Shown: positions 35,400 to 43,473 of the stretch, one piece after another
Layout of the letters: every line of letters starts with the position of its first letter
Numbering within the stretch: position 1 is the stretch's first letter
Notes under the pieces: generated by a model
Told to the model about the DNA's origin: nothing
What the model saw: only the letters and a program-made list of their open reading frames with translations
Database searches by the model: none
Assembly (NCBI GenBank): GCA_028820655.1
Contig: JAPPIK010000014.1
Location: 186,001 to 250,000 of the forward strand
DNA: 64,000 bases
Reading direction: 5' to 3'
Origin: Candidatus Poribacteria bacterium
Lineage (GTDB): Bacteria > Poribacteria > WGA-4E > JAJDTR01
Position numbers and translations under genes: made by a program

Positions 35400-35653
35400 A
35401 GCCCAATCTGGCAACTTCTGTGTTGTCGGAGAAGGCAGAATTTAAGTTTCTTGATGCCACAATTGAGTGATAATCGTTAGAATTTGAAAGACGGTTTTCT
35501 CTTCATGGTGGAAATGCCCGGAGGAGAAACTAAGAACCGGGAGTTTATTACCCGGAGTGATGTTTGCGGGTAAACGTGTTCCCGTGAATATATAGGGCTG
35601 GGATGCGCATCGCCGCTATCTCACGCCCAATTATAAATATAAAGGAGATTAAC

Positions 35654-36490
35654 ATGAAAATGGGTTTTGTAAGATCAAGCCTATTATGCCTAGGCGTGCT
35701 CGTCGCGTGTCTAGCATTCACTAACGTTAGCGACGCCGTTAAAATGGACGAGGTCGTAGCCATCTGGACTCTCGACGAAAATGGCGGTGACAAAGTCATG
35801 GATAGTTCCGGCAACGACAACAACGGTGCGTTCGCAGCCGGCGAACCCCAGTGGGTCGAGGGCAAGTTTGGCAGCGCATTGCGGTTTGACGGCGCGCACA
35901 ACGGCGGCGCTTTTGTCGAGATGGGTGCTCCCGTTGTGGTAGACACCGTGGATTTCACGATGGGATGCTACGTGAATCCGGGTGACACCCAGAATACTTG
36001 GACGAATATCCTCTCTAGTCACCAAGAACCGCCGCGCCGGGGAATTTCCTTTGAGATGATTGACACGAATCTCAACTTGTTCGGCATCGCCATTGGCGAC
36101 GGCCCGAACTGGGCAGGGAATGGAAACGTACAACTGGATACCGACGTCTGGAACCACATGGCTTTCGTTCGTACCGGCAACATTGGCACATGGTACTGGA
36201 ATGGCGTGCCCGATGAATTCGAGATGCCGGGCGGCAGATTTGAATTGGCCTCCGCCGATCCCGTTGTCGCTGCCACCTCCAACTTCCGCATCGGAAACTG
36301 GGTGCTCGGCGGCCGTGAGTTCAACGGAGTCGTTGACGACGCGTTCCTTTTTGAGAGAGCGCTAAGCGCCGATGAAATCAAGGACATCTATGACAACGGT
36401 ATACAGGCCGCAACTTCAGGCACTGGGACCGCTGTGGATCCGAGAGACAAAGCTTCAGTTACTTGGGGTCAGATTAAAGCCCGGAAGTAA
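35654..36490 (+). CDS. Secreted LamG protein A of the tandem array, WGxIK-tagged
   Basis: A protein of 278 residues behind AAAGGAG. The signal peptide ends near D-A-V-K. The LamG domain has A-I-W-T-L-D-E, D-S-S-G-N-D-N-N-G-A-F, W-V-E-G-K-F-G-S-A-L-R-F-D, the subfamily mark T-N-I-L-S-S-H-Q-E-P-P-R-R-G, then W-N-H-M-A-F-V-R and F-N-G-V-V-D-D-A-F-L-F-E-R-A-L-S. The end is a G-T-G-T-A-V-D-P-R linker and D-K-A-S-V-T-W-G-Q-I-K-A-R-K. The last about 60 residues match protein C, making A and C one type. A sugar- or surface-binding role is likely. Confidence 0.85.
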   Translation: MKMGFVRSSLLCLGVLVACLAFTNVSDAVKMDEVVAIWTLDENGGDKVMDSSGNDNNGAFAAGEPQWVEGKFGSALRFDGAHNGGAFVEMGAPVVVDTVDFTMGCYVNPGDTQNTWTNILSSHQEPPRRGISFEMIDTNLNLFGIAIGDGPNWAGNGNVQLDTDVWNHMAFVRTGNIGTWYWNGVPDEFEMPGGRFELASADPVVAATSNFRIGNWVLGGREFNGVVDDAFLFERALSADEIKDIYDNGIQAATSGTGTAVDPRDKASVTWGQIKARK

Positions 36491-36530
36491 CGGAGGCAGA
36501 CTACTGTCTTGGTCGATCAACACCATTCGT

Positions 36531-36555
36531 GAGGGCACGTGATTTCTGTGCCCTC
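36531..36555 (+). promoter_or_regulatory. Conserved intercistronic hairpin, LamG A-B
   Basis: GAGGGCAC and GTGCCCTC form a perfect 8-bp stem around a 9-base loop, followed by ACATCTCTTTCAGG that includes the ribosome site of the next gene. The same position between genes C and D holds a hairpin with changed but still pairing bases. Confidence 0.55.
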
Positions 36556-36578
36556 ACATCTCTTTCAGGAATTTGTAC

Positions 36579-37373
36579 ATGAAATTGAGGATCACACATC
36601 TTTACCTTTTCCTGGTCGTCTTCGGTTGCTTCGCTTGGACAAACGTGACTGAGGCGCAATTGAATCTGGATGGCGCTTTGGGCATTTGGCTGCTTGACGA
36701 TGATGCCAGGAAAATCAAAGACATTTCGGATAGCGGCAATCACGGGGCTATCACGAATGGAAATCCCAAATGGGTGGACGGCAAGTTCGGCTTGGGGCTG
36801 GAGTTTGATGCGAGAAGTTGGGTAACGATGGACACCCCTGTCGTGACCTTAAAAGACATGGTGGATTTCAGTATGGGTTGTTGGGCGAATCCCGGGGATC
36901 AGCAGAAGACGTGGACAAATATCCTGTCCAGCCATCAGGAACCTCCGCGCCGAGGCATCTCGTTTGAAATGCTGAACAACGACCTCAATGTGTTTGGAAT
37001 TGCGATTGGCGACGGACCAAACTGGGCTGGGGCGGGAAATGTGCAATTAAAAACCGGCGTGTGGAATCATCTGGCTTTCGTGCGCGACGGCGGTAGCGGC
37101 AAGTGGTTTTTAAACGGAAAGCTTCAATCGAAGAATAATCTGGCATCTCGCGATCCCGTTGTTCCTGCTACCTCCAGATTCCGAATCGGCAACTGGGTTT
37201 TGGGCGGTCGAGAGTTTAATGGCAAAGTTGACGAATCGTTCGTATTCAGCAGGGCGCTTGAAGACGACGAAGTTGAATCCATCTTCAAGAGAGGTTTCGA
37301 AAGCGCTCATGCCGTCACTCCGAACGACAAAGCCGCAATGACCTGGGGAAAGATTAAATCCTTGCACCAGTGA
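36579..37373 (+). CDS. Secreted LamG protein B, WGxIK-tagged
   Basis: A protein of 264 residues. The signal peptide ends near T-E-A-Q-L. It shares the T-N-I-L-S-S-H-Q-E-P-P-R-R-G-I-S-F-E-M signature with A, C, D and E, and N-W-V-L-G-G-R-E-F-N-G-K-V-D-E-S-F with D. The tail is D-K-A-A-M-T-W-G-K-I-K-S-L-H-Q, the same ending type as D. The ATG at 36579 was chosen with CAGGA upstream; a TTG lies two codons earlier. The gap from A (88 bases) is homologous to the C-D gap, so A-B and C-D look like a duplicated gene pair. Confidence 0.84.
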   Translation: MKLRITHLYLFLVVFGCFAWTNVTEAQLNLDGALGIWLLDDDARKIKDISDSGNHGAITNGNPKWVDGKFGLGLEFDARSWVTMDTPVVTLKDMVDFSMGCWANPGDQQKTWTNILSSHQEPPRRGISFEMLNNDLNVFGIAIGDGPNWAGAGNVQLKTGVWNHLAFVRDGGSGKWFLNGKLQSKNNLASRDPVVPATSRFRIGNWVLGGREFNGKVDESFVFSRALEDDEVESIFKRGFESAHAVTPNDKAAMTWGKIKSLHQ

Positions 37374-37613
37374 GTCGACACACTATTTTGCTTCTGTTTT
37401 GAGAATTTCTCGGCGTAACGAGAACTAACTAGCCTAAGCATTAAATCAACAGTATTAGAGTTGTCTAGGGAAAATTTACGTGTTGCTGTTGTGTCAAGGT
37501 TTAGATGGAGTTTAGTGAATTCAGGAAAATTGCATACTCCTGACGCTAAGGATTATTTCCATCTGTGACGACACGAGCTATTGGCGCTGTTATATCTCGG
37601 AAAGGAGCATCAA

Positions 37614-38432
37614 ATGATAAATCTTAAGGATTTCAGACTTTTTCACGCCTTTCTCTTGTTAAGTTGCGGCGCTCTTCTCTGCACTAACCTTGCCGAGGCT
37701 CAGTTGGATTCTGATGGCGCCCTCGCAATTTGGCTGCTTGACGAAGGTAAAGGGGTTGATGTCGAGGATTCCTCGGGCAACGACAACGGCGGGGCATTTG
37801 AGCAGGGCCAACCCGAATGGGTGGATGGTAAGTTTGGAAAAGCGCTGGAGTTTGACCAGCAGAGCTGGGTGGCGATGAACAACCCTGTTGTGACCGTGGA
37901 AGGCATGGTTGATTTCAGCATCGGATGCTGGGCGAATCCGGGGGACAGCCAAAAGACGTGGACGAATATTCTATCCAGCCACCAAGAACCGCCGCGCCGA
38001 GGTGTATCGTTTGAAATGTTTGAAGACCAAACCAACTTTTTTGGGATTGCATTCGGCGACGGGGAAAACTGGATAGGCGGAGGATGGGCGCAATTAAAAG
38101 CCGGTGTATGGAACCATATGGCGTTCGTTCGCACCGGAAATATGGGAACTTGGTACCTCGACGGAGAACAGTCGATGGAAGTCAGATTGCTGTCGGATAA
38201 TCCGGTTTTTCCCGCGACATCAAACTTCCGAATCGGAAACTTCGTGCTCGGCGGCCGTGAATACAACGGAGCCGTTGACGACGCTTTCCTTTTTGAGAGA
38301 GCCTTGAGCGCCGATGAAATCAAGGACATCGTTGACAACGGTATTGCCGCCGCACTTGCCGACACTGGAACTGCCGTGGACCCAAGAGACAAAGCATCGG
38401 TAACTTGGGGTCAGATTAAAACCCGGAAGTAA
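37614..38432 (+). CDS. Secreted LamG protein C, WGxIK-tagged
   Basis: A protein of 272 residues with AAAGGAG 6 bases before the ATG. The signal peptide ends L-A-E-A-Q. Domain hallmarks are A-I-W-L-L-D-E-G-K-G, S-S-G-N-D-N-G-G-A-F, W-V-D-G-K-F-G-K-A-L-E-F-D and the S-S-H-Q-E-P-P-R-R-G signature. The middle (F-E-D-Q-T-N-F-F-G-I-A-F-G-D-G) matches protein E, while the C-terminal third and tail (D-K-A-S-V-T-W-G-Q-I-K-T-R-K) match protein A. That mosaic suggests recombination or gene conversion within the array. Confidence 0.85.
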   Translation: MINLKDFRLFHAFLLLSCGALLCTNLAEAQLDSDGALAIWLLDEGKGVDVEDSSGNDNGGAFEQGQPEWVDGKFGKALEFDQQSWVAMNNPVVTVEGMVDFSIGCWANPGDSQKTWTNILSSHQEPPRRGVSFEMFEDQTNFFGIAFGDGENWIGGGWAQLKAGVWNHMAFVRTGNMGTWYLDGEQSMEVRLLSDNPVFPATSNFRIGNFVLGGREYNGAVDDAFLFERALSADEIKDIVDNGIAAALADTGTAVDPRDKASVTWGQIKTRK

Positions 38433-38471
38433 CAGAGGCAGATTGCTTCTTGGCTGATCAACACCATTCGC

Positions 38472-38496
38472 GAGGGCGCGTGATGCCAGTGTCCTC
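38472..38496 (+). promoter_or_regulatory. Conserved intercistronic hairpin, LamG C-D
   Basis: GAGGGCGC pairs with GTGTCCTC over 8 positions, two of them G-U. Compared with 36531-36555 the sequence has changed in both arms but pairing is kept, which favours a functional RNA structure. Confidence 0.5.
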
Positions 38497-38569
38497 ACAT
38501 CTCTTTCAGGTATTTGTATATGATTCTGTGACCTATTCGCGTTGTTACATCTTTGGAAAGGAGCCTCAC

Positions 38570-39376
38570 ATGATTTGGCAAAAAAATCTCAGACTTTTTC
38601 AATTCTTTCTCATTTTGAGTTGCGGTGCTTTTCTCTGTACGAATGTTGCTGAGGCCCAGTTGGATTTTGACGGCGCTCTGGGGATTTGGCTGCTAGACGA
38701 AGGAAAAGGCGGTGATATTGAGGACATCTCCGGCAACGATAATGGCGGTGCATTTGCACACGGCAAACCGAAGTGGGTTGCTGGCAAGTTCGGAAAAGCC
38801 TTGGAATTCGAACAGGATAGTTGGGTAGCGATGAACAATCCAGTCGTTACAGTAGATAAGATGGTTGATTTTAGCATGGGGTGCTGGGCGAATCCCGAGA
38901 ATAGCCAAAAGACGTGGACGAACATTCTTTCAAGCCATCAGGAGCCGCCGCGCCGGGGTATTTCCTTCGAAATGCTCAATAACGAAACAAACCTGTTTGG
39001 AATTGCTATTGGTGACGGGCCGAATTGGTTCGGTGCGGGAAACGTCCTCTTGAAAACCGGCGTGTGGAATCACATGGCGTTTGTTCGCACGGGAAAAACA
39101 GGACAATGGTTTTTGAACGGGAAAAATCAAGGTAAATACACTTTGGGTTCGGACAAACCTGTGGTCGCTGCCACATCAAACTTCCGAATCGGCAACTGGG
39201 TCTTGGGCGGTCGGGAGTTCAACGGCAAGGTTGACGAATCATTCTTGTTCAGTAGAGCGTTGGATGCCGAGGAAATTGAAGCAATTTTTGAGAAGGGACT
39301 CGAAAATGCGCAAGCTGTCACTTCGAAAGGCAAATTCACTACAACTTGGGGAAAGATTAAGTCTTGGAATCAATAG
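38570..39376 (+). CDS. Secreted LamG protein D, WGxIK-tagged
   Basis: A protein of 268 residues with AAAGGAG upstream of the ATG. The signal peptide ends V-A-E-A-Q. It carries the S-S-H-Q-E-P-P-R-R-G-I-S-F-E-M signature and a C-terminal third very like B (N-W-V-L-G-G-R-E-F-N-G-K-V-D-E-S-F-L-F-S-R-A-L). The tail is G-K-F-T-T-T-W-G-K-I-K-S-W-N-Q. Its stop is not followed by a normal gap: gene E begins inside its 3' end in another frame. Confidence 0.84.
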   Translation: MIWQKNLRLFQFFLILSCGAFLCTNVAEAQLDFDGALGIWLLDEGKGGDIEDISGNDNGGAFAHGKPKWVAGKFGKALEFEQDSWVAMNNPVVTVDKMVDFSMGCWANPENSQKTWTNILSSHQEPPRRGISFEMLNNETNLFGIAIGDGPNWFGAGNVLLKTGVWNHMAFVRTGKTGQWFLNGKNQGKYTLGSDKPVVAATSNFRIGNWVLGGREFNGKVDESFLFSRALDAEEIEAIFEKGLENAQAVTSKGKFTTTWGKIKSWNQ

Positions 39377-40172
39377 CGTAAATCTCAGTCTTTTCCGTAT
39401 CATTCTGCTCCTTGATTGCTGCGTTCTGATTTGGGCAGGTTCCGCATCGGCACAGTTAAACTATGATGGCGCCGTGGCGATTTGGCTGCTTGACGAAGGT
39501 AGAGGAGTTGATGTCGAGGATTTCTCGGGTAACGACAACGGCGGGGCATTTGGGCAGGGACATCCCAAATGGGTGGATGGTAAGTTTGGAAAAGCGCTGG
39601 AGTTTGACCAGCAGAGTTGGGTGACGATGAACAACCCTGTCGTAACCGCGAAAGACATGGTTGATTTCAGCATGGGATGCTGGGCGAATCCTGAGGACAG
39701 TCAAAAGACTTGGACCAATATTCTATCCAGCCACCAAGAACCGCCGCGCCGAGGTATGTCGTTTGAAATGTTTGAAGACCAAACCAACTTTTATGGGATT
39801 GCATTCGGCGACGGGGACAATTGGGTGGGCGGAGGATGGGCGCAATTAAAAGCCGGTGTATGGAATCATATGGCATTCGTTCGCAAAGGAAAAATCGGAA
39901 CTTGGTACCTCAACGGAGAACAGTCGATGGAAGTCAAATTGTCATCGGATAAGCCGGTCGCTGCCGCCACTTCAAACTTCCGAATCGGAAACTTCGTGCT
40001 CGGTACGAGGGAGTTTAACGGTAAGGTTGACGAGTCGTTTATTTTTAGCAGGGCGCTGGAGGCCGAGGAAATCGGATCCATTTTCAAGAGAGGCTTCGAA
40101 AATGCCCAAGCTGTGGGTTCCCAGGGCAAGGCGGCTACCACTTGGGGAAAGGTCAAATCTTGGCATCGGTAA
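39306..40172 (+). CDS. Secreted LamG protein E, WGxVK-tagged, start lost or displaced
   Basis: The mature part is a normal array member (A-I-W-L-L-D-E-G-R-G, S-S-H-Q-E-P-P-R-R-G-M-S-F-E-M, tail G-K-A-A-T-T-W-G-K-V-K-S-W-H-R). The signal peptide region (S-L-F-R-I-I-L-L-L-D-C-C-V-L-I-W-A-G-S-A-S-A) aligns with those of C and D, but the start codon that should precede it is missing: the homology begins right at the stop of gene D. The nearest in-frame ATG is 39306, inside gene D in another frame, which would add about 25 residues before the signal. A deletion probably fused D to E. E may depend on coupling to D, or be poorly translated. Confidence 0.75.
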   Translation: MRKLSLRKANSLQLGERLSLGINSVNLSLFRIILLLDCCVLIWAGSASAQLNYDGAVAIWLLDEGRGVDVEDFSGNDNGGAFGQGHPKWVDGKFGKALEFDQQSWVTMNNPVVTAKDMVDFSMGCWANPEDSQKTWTNILSSHQEPPRRGMSFEMFEDQTNFYGIAFGDGDNWVGGGWAQLKAGVWNHMAFVRKGKIGTWYLNGEQSMEVKLSSDKPVAAATSNFRIGNFVLGTREFNGKVDESFIFSRALEAEEIGSIFKRGFENAQAVGSQGKAATTWGKVKSWHR

Positions 40173-40271
40173 TCTGCTGCCACGAAGAGTTCCATTCTGA
40201 AGATTTTCATTCCTGTCCTATATTCCTAGTGGGACGATGTTAGGTCCCCCTATTACATTGCATCAATTGAA

Positions 40272-40304
40272 AAGGAGGTGTCTATCGGGATGATTCAGGT
40301 ATAA
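40272..40304 (+). other. Strong ribosome site followed by a four-codon frame
   Basis: AAGGAGGTG (40272-40280) lies 9 bases before ATG ATT CAG GTA TAA (40290-40304). It is about 115 bases upstream of LamG F, which itself has no clear ribosome site. It may be a remnant of a lost gene start or a tiny leader. A TATAAT at 40300-40305 has no good -35. Confidence 0.3.
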
Positions 40305-40420
40305 TGTCTGTTTCGTTCAACACCAAATCGGTGTGTGCCTACCTTACGGAGGAAGCCTGCATTCCATCGCATGCTTCCATTGAACTACCCGCCTATTTCT
40401 GAATCTTCCCGGGAAAACTC

Positions 40421-41257
40421 ATGAAGATAATTATACCTAAAGTAGCGGCCTTCGTTATCAGTTTAGCATTCGTAGGTCTGTTATTCACCGGTGCGGCGCA
40501 TTCGCAGGGCTTGATGAGCAAAGCCGTGGCAATCTGGCTCTTTGATGAAGACGGGGGCAAGAAAGTTAAAGATTTTGCCCGCAATAATCACGATGGCGAG
40601 TTCGAGGGCAAACCCGAATGGGTGCCGGGTAAATTTGGGACGGCATTGAAATTTATCGGTGCGGACGAACTTGCTTGGGTAGATATTGAACGTCCGGTGG
40701 TCGTAGACACCGTTGATTTTAGCATTGGGTGCTGGTTGCTTCCGGGCTCTCCGCAGCACTGGCACCAAAATGTGCTCTCCGGCCGCGATGCCGCCGAATC
40801 GGACAAAGGCATAGCTCTTGCGCAGTTCGAAAACGCCGTTAACAGCTATCGAATCGTAATCGGCGGAGTGTTCAATTGGCAGGGATTGGGCAATCCGAGA
40901 AATACTGCCAGGTTGGCACAGGATGAATGGAGTCATCTGGTTTTCGTGCGCGAAGGAAGAGGAGGCACATGGTATAAAAACGGCGAACCTGATCGACCGA
41001 AGCGCGGCAATTTTTTCATAGATGTAGGATCCGTGAAACCAGTGAATCCGCCTATAGAAAATTTTCGCATCGGCGCCGCTTCGTTTAATGATGAACTGCG
41101 CTATCGGGGCGTTATCGACGAGGTGTTTATATTTGAAAGAGCGTTGAGCCAAGACGAGGTGCAGCGGATCATGAACGACGGATTTGAGGAAGCGCAGAAG
41201 GTCGACGCCAAGGGCAAAGCCGCGACTATGTGGGGAACCATCAAGTCGTCAGAGTAG
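40421..41257 (+). CDS. Secreted LamG protein F, second subfamily, WGxIK-tagged
   Basis: A protein of 278 residues. The signal peptide ends A-A-H-S-Q. It belongs to a different subfamily from A-E: A-I-W-L-F-D-E-D-G-G-K-K-V, N-H-D-G-E-F, G-K-P-E-W-V-P-G-K-F-G-T-A-L, then Y-R-I-V-I-G-G-V-F-N-W-Q-G-L-G-N-P-R and W-Y-K-N-G-E-P-D-R-P-K-R-G, shared with G, H and I. The tail is G-K-A-A-T-M-W-G-T-I-K-S-S-E. Its P-Q-H-W-H-Q segment matches I, while G and H share P-Q-E-R-F-Q. No convincing ribosome site is present. Confidence 0.84.
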   Translation: MKIIIPKVAAFVISLAFVGLLFTGAAHSQGLMSKAVAIWLFDEDGGKKVKDFARNNHDGEFEGKPEWVPGKFGTALKFIGADELAWVDIERPVVVDTVDFSIGCWLLPGSPQHWHQNVLSGRDAAESDKGIALAQFENAVNSYRIVIGGVFNWQGLGNPRNTARLAQDEWSHLVFVREGRGGTWYKNGEPDRPKRGNFFIDVGSVKPVNPPIENFRIGAASFNDELRYRGVIDEVFIFERALSQDEVQRIMNDGFEEAQKVDAKGKAATMWGTIKSSE

Positions 41258-41363
41258 CCAACTGTGCTCCTGCTCTAACCTAACTGTCAAAGGCTCGGGT
41301 GTACCGATATCTAAGGTAGCTAATACCGGTGAATGCGGATGAGCGTCATGCACGCGGGCTATC

Positions 41364-42242
41364 ATGAGAATCCCGAATCCAACATGCATTTTCCCGCCAA
41401 AAACTTCGGGAGTAATTGTTCCTAGAGTAGCGCTACTCACCATATTCTCGTTATTCTTGTGCCTTACTGTTTCACATGCCGCTCATGCGCAGAACATCTT
41501 GCGGGATGCGGTGGCAATCTGGCTTTTTGATGAAGGCGGAGGCGAGAAAGTTTCCGATTTTACGCGAAACGACCACCATGGCGACTTTAATGGAAGCCCC
41601 GAATGGGTGCCCGGTAAATTTGGGACGGCATTGCGGTTCCTTGGTGCGGACGAAACCACGTGGGTAGACGTCAATCGTCCCGTCAAGGTGAATTCGGTTG
41701 ATTTGAGTATCGGTTGTTGGATGCTTCCCAACAACCCGCAGGAACGATTCCAAAATGCGCTTTCCGGTCGGGACGGTTGGTTATCGGAAGCGGGTATCGC
41801 CCTTGAGCAGTACGAAAACCTGTCGAACAATTACCGCATTGTTATTGGCGGAGTGTTCGGCGGAGTAAACTTGGGTAATCCCAGACACGCCGTGAAACTC
41901 ATTAACGATGAATGGACGCATCTAGCTTTCGTTCGTGAAGGTAGGAACGGGATATGGTATAAAAACGGTGTGCCGGATCGCCCGAAACGCGGCAACTATC
42001 ACGTGGACACCGGTTCCATTAGACCCGCGAGATCCTCCGATACGAATTTCCGCATCGGTGCCGCGTCATGGAGGGACTGGTTTCGCTACCGAGGCGTTCT
42101 TGATGAGGTGTTCATATATGAACGAGCGCTGAGTCGGGAGGAAGTTCAACGAGTCATGAATGTGGGATTTCAGGGTGCTCTAAACGCCGACGCCAAAGGC
42201 AGAGTCGCGACTGTGTGGGGTGGGATAAAGTCGCCGCGCTAA
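41364..42242 (+). CDS. Secreted LamG protein G, second subfamily, WGxIK-tagged
   Basis: A protein of 292 residues; the n-region before the signal core is longer than in its neighbours (about 20 residues, M-R-I-P-N-P-T-C). The signal ends A-A-H-A-Q. The domain follows the F-I pattern with N-L-G-N-P-R-H-A-V-K and W-Y-K-N-G-V-P-D-R-P-K-R-G. The tail is G-R-V-A-T-V-W-G-G-I-K-S-P-R; it is the only tag with arginine instead of lysine at the second position. No clear ribosome site is present. Confidence 0.83.
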   Translation: MRIPNPTCIFPPKTSGVIVPRVALLTIFSLFLCLTVSHAAHAQNILRDAVAIWLFDEGGGEKVSDFTRNDHHGDFNGSPEWVPGKFGTALRFLGADETTWVDVNRPVKVNSVDLSIGCWMLPNNPQERFQNALSGRDGWLSEAGIALEQYENLSNNYRIVIGGVFGGVNLGNPRHAVKLINDEWTHLAFVREGRNGIWYKNGVPDRPKRGNYHVDTGSIRPARSSDTNFRIGAASWRDWFRYRGVLDEVFIYERALSREEVQRVMNVGFQGALNADAKGRVATVWGGIKSPR

Positions 42243-42389
42243 CCAAAGGTTCTCCCACCCGAGTTTCCGCATAAAGACGATAAACTCATGCCTGCACCCA
42301 TTGCCGCCCGGGGTTATGGGGTCGGCTTAATTCATGTGGGCTTTCACAATAGTTCCCGCTAAATGGTGGATAAAATCGACAAAAAACCT

Positions 42390-43229
42390 ATGAAGACAGT
42401 AATCGCTAAAGTAACGCTTTTTGTTATCAGTTGTCTTGTTCTAAGTTTTACCTTAACGCATGTTGCACATTCACAGAATCTCTTGAAAGATGCCGTGGCA
42501 ATCTGGTTGTTTGATGAAGACGGCGGTAAGAAAGTTAACGATTTTGCCCGCAACAAGCACGATGGCGAGTTTTCTGGTAAACCCGAGTGGGTTCCTGGAA
42601 AATTTGGGACAGCTTTGCAATTCCTCGGTGCAGACGAGCACTCGTGGATAGACATTGAACGTCCGGTCAAGGTGGACTCGGTTGATTTGAGCATCGGATG
42701 TTGGTTGCTACCAAGCAACCCGCAGGAGCGATTCCAAAACGTGCTTTCCGGTCGAGACGGCGAGAAATCGGATGCCGGGATTGCCCTGCTACAGTACGAA
42801 AACACCACCAATAACTATCGAATTGCGCTTGGAGGTGTGTTCAACTGGCAGGGATTGGGAAATCCCAGGCACACCGCCAAGTTAACTAAAGATGTGTGGA
42901 CGCATCTTGTTTTCGTGCGCGAAGGTAAAAACGGGATATGGTATAAGGACGGGGTGCCTGATCGCCCGAAACGCGGCGGATTTCACATTAACGTAGGGTC
43001 CATTCAACCCGTAAAACCAGCCACCAAAAATTTCCGCATTGGAGCCGCGGCATGGGAAGAAGGTGTGAGACGCTATCGAGGCGTTCTTGACGAGGCGTTT
43101 GTATATGAGCGGGCGCTGAGTCAAGACGAAGTTCAACGAATCATGAACGAGGGATTTCAGGAAGCGCAAAACGTGCAATCCAATGGCAAAACCGCTGTTG
43201 TTTGGGGACGGATCAAATCGCTGCGTTAG
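42390..43229 (+). CDS. Secreted LamG protein H, second subfamily, WGxIK-tagged
   Basis: A protein of 279 residues; the ATG at 42390 aligns with the start of F (M-K-x-x-I-x-K-V), and an upstream in-frame ATG at 42363 is less likely. The signal ends V-A-H-S-Q. It is closest to G through P-Q-E-R-F-Q-N and to F through F-N-W-Q-G-L-G-N-P-R. The tail is G-K-T-A-V-V-W-G-R-I-K-S-L-R. A GAAACC hairpin repeat follows 16 bases after the stop. Confidence 0.84.
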   Translation: MKTVIAKVTLFVISCLVLSFTLTHVAHSQNLLKDAVAIWLFDEDGGKKVNDFARNKHDGEFSGKPEWVPGKFGTALQFLGADEHSWIDIERPVKVDSVDLSIGCWLLPSNPQERFQNVLSGRDGEKSDAGIALLQYENTTNNYRIALGGVFNWQGLGNPRHTAKLTKDVWTHLVFVREGKNGIWYKDGVPDRPKRGGFHINVGSIQPVKPATKNFRIGAAAWEEGVRRYRGVLDEAFVYERALSQDEVQRIMNEGFQEAQNVQSNGKTAVVWGRIKSLR

Positions 43230-43245
43230 ATGGTAGTTTCCGTTC

Positions 43246-43277
43246 GAAACCGAGTTTTTTCTCTAAAACTCGGTTTC
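43246..43277. repeat. GAAACC hairpin repeat, copy 2
   Basis: GAAACCGAGTTTT (43246-43258) and AAAACTCGGTTTC (43265-43277) form a perfect 13-bp stem with a 6-base loop. Relative to 21317-21348 the arms differ at matching positions (A/T against G/C), so pairing is kept. A dispersed-repeat fragment follows at about 43300-43330. Confidence 0.7.
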
Positions 43278-43473
43278 TTCTCGCACAATTCTGTAGGATC
43301 AAGCGAGTGGATAGCGAGCGCGATAGACCCCACCTGCGTACCGTTCGAATCGTACTTCTCAAACAGCCTCGTGGATGCGACCACCCGTCACCATCCTTTT
43401 CGGTCGGTCGATCCATCATATCGCTTAATTCCTGAGACCTCCCTTCAATTTGCCCGAACGGAGATACGCAAAC

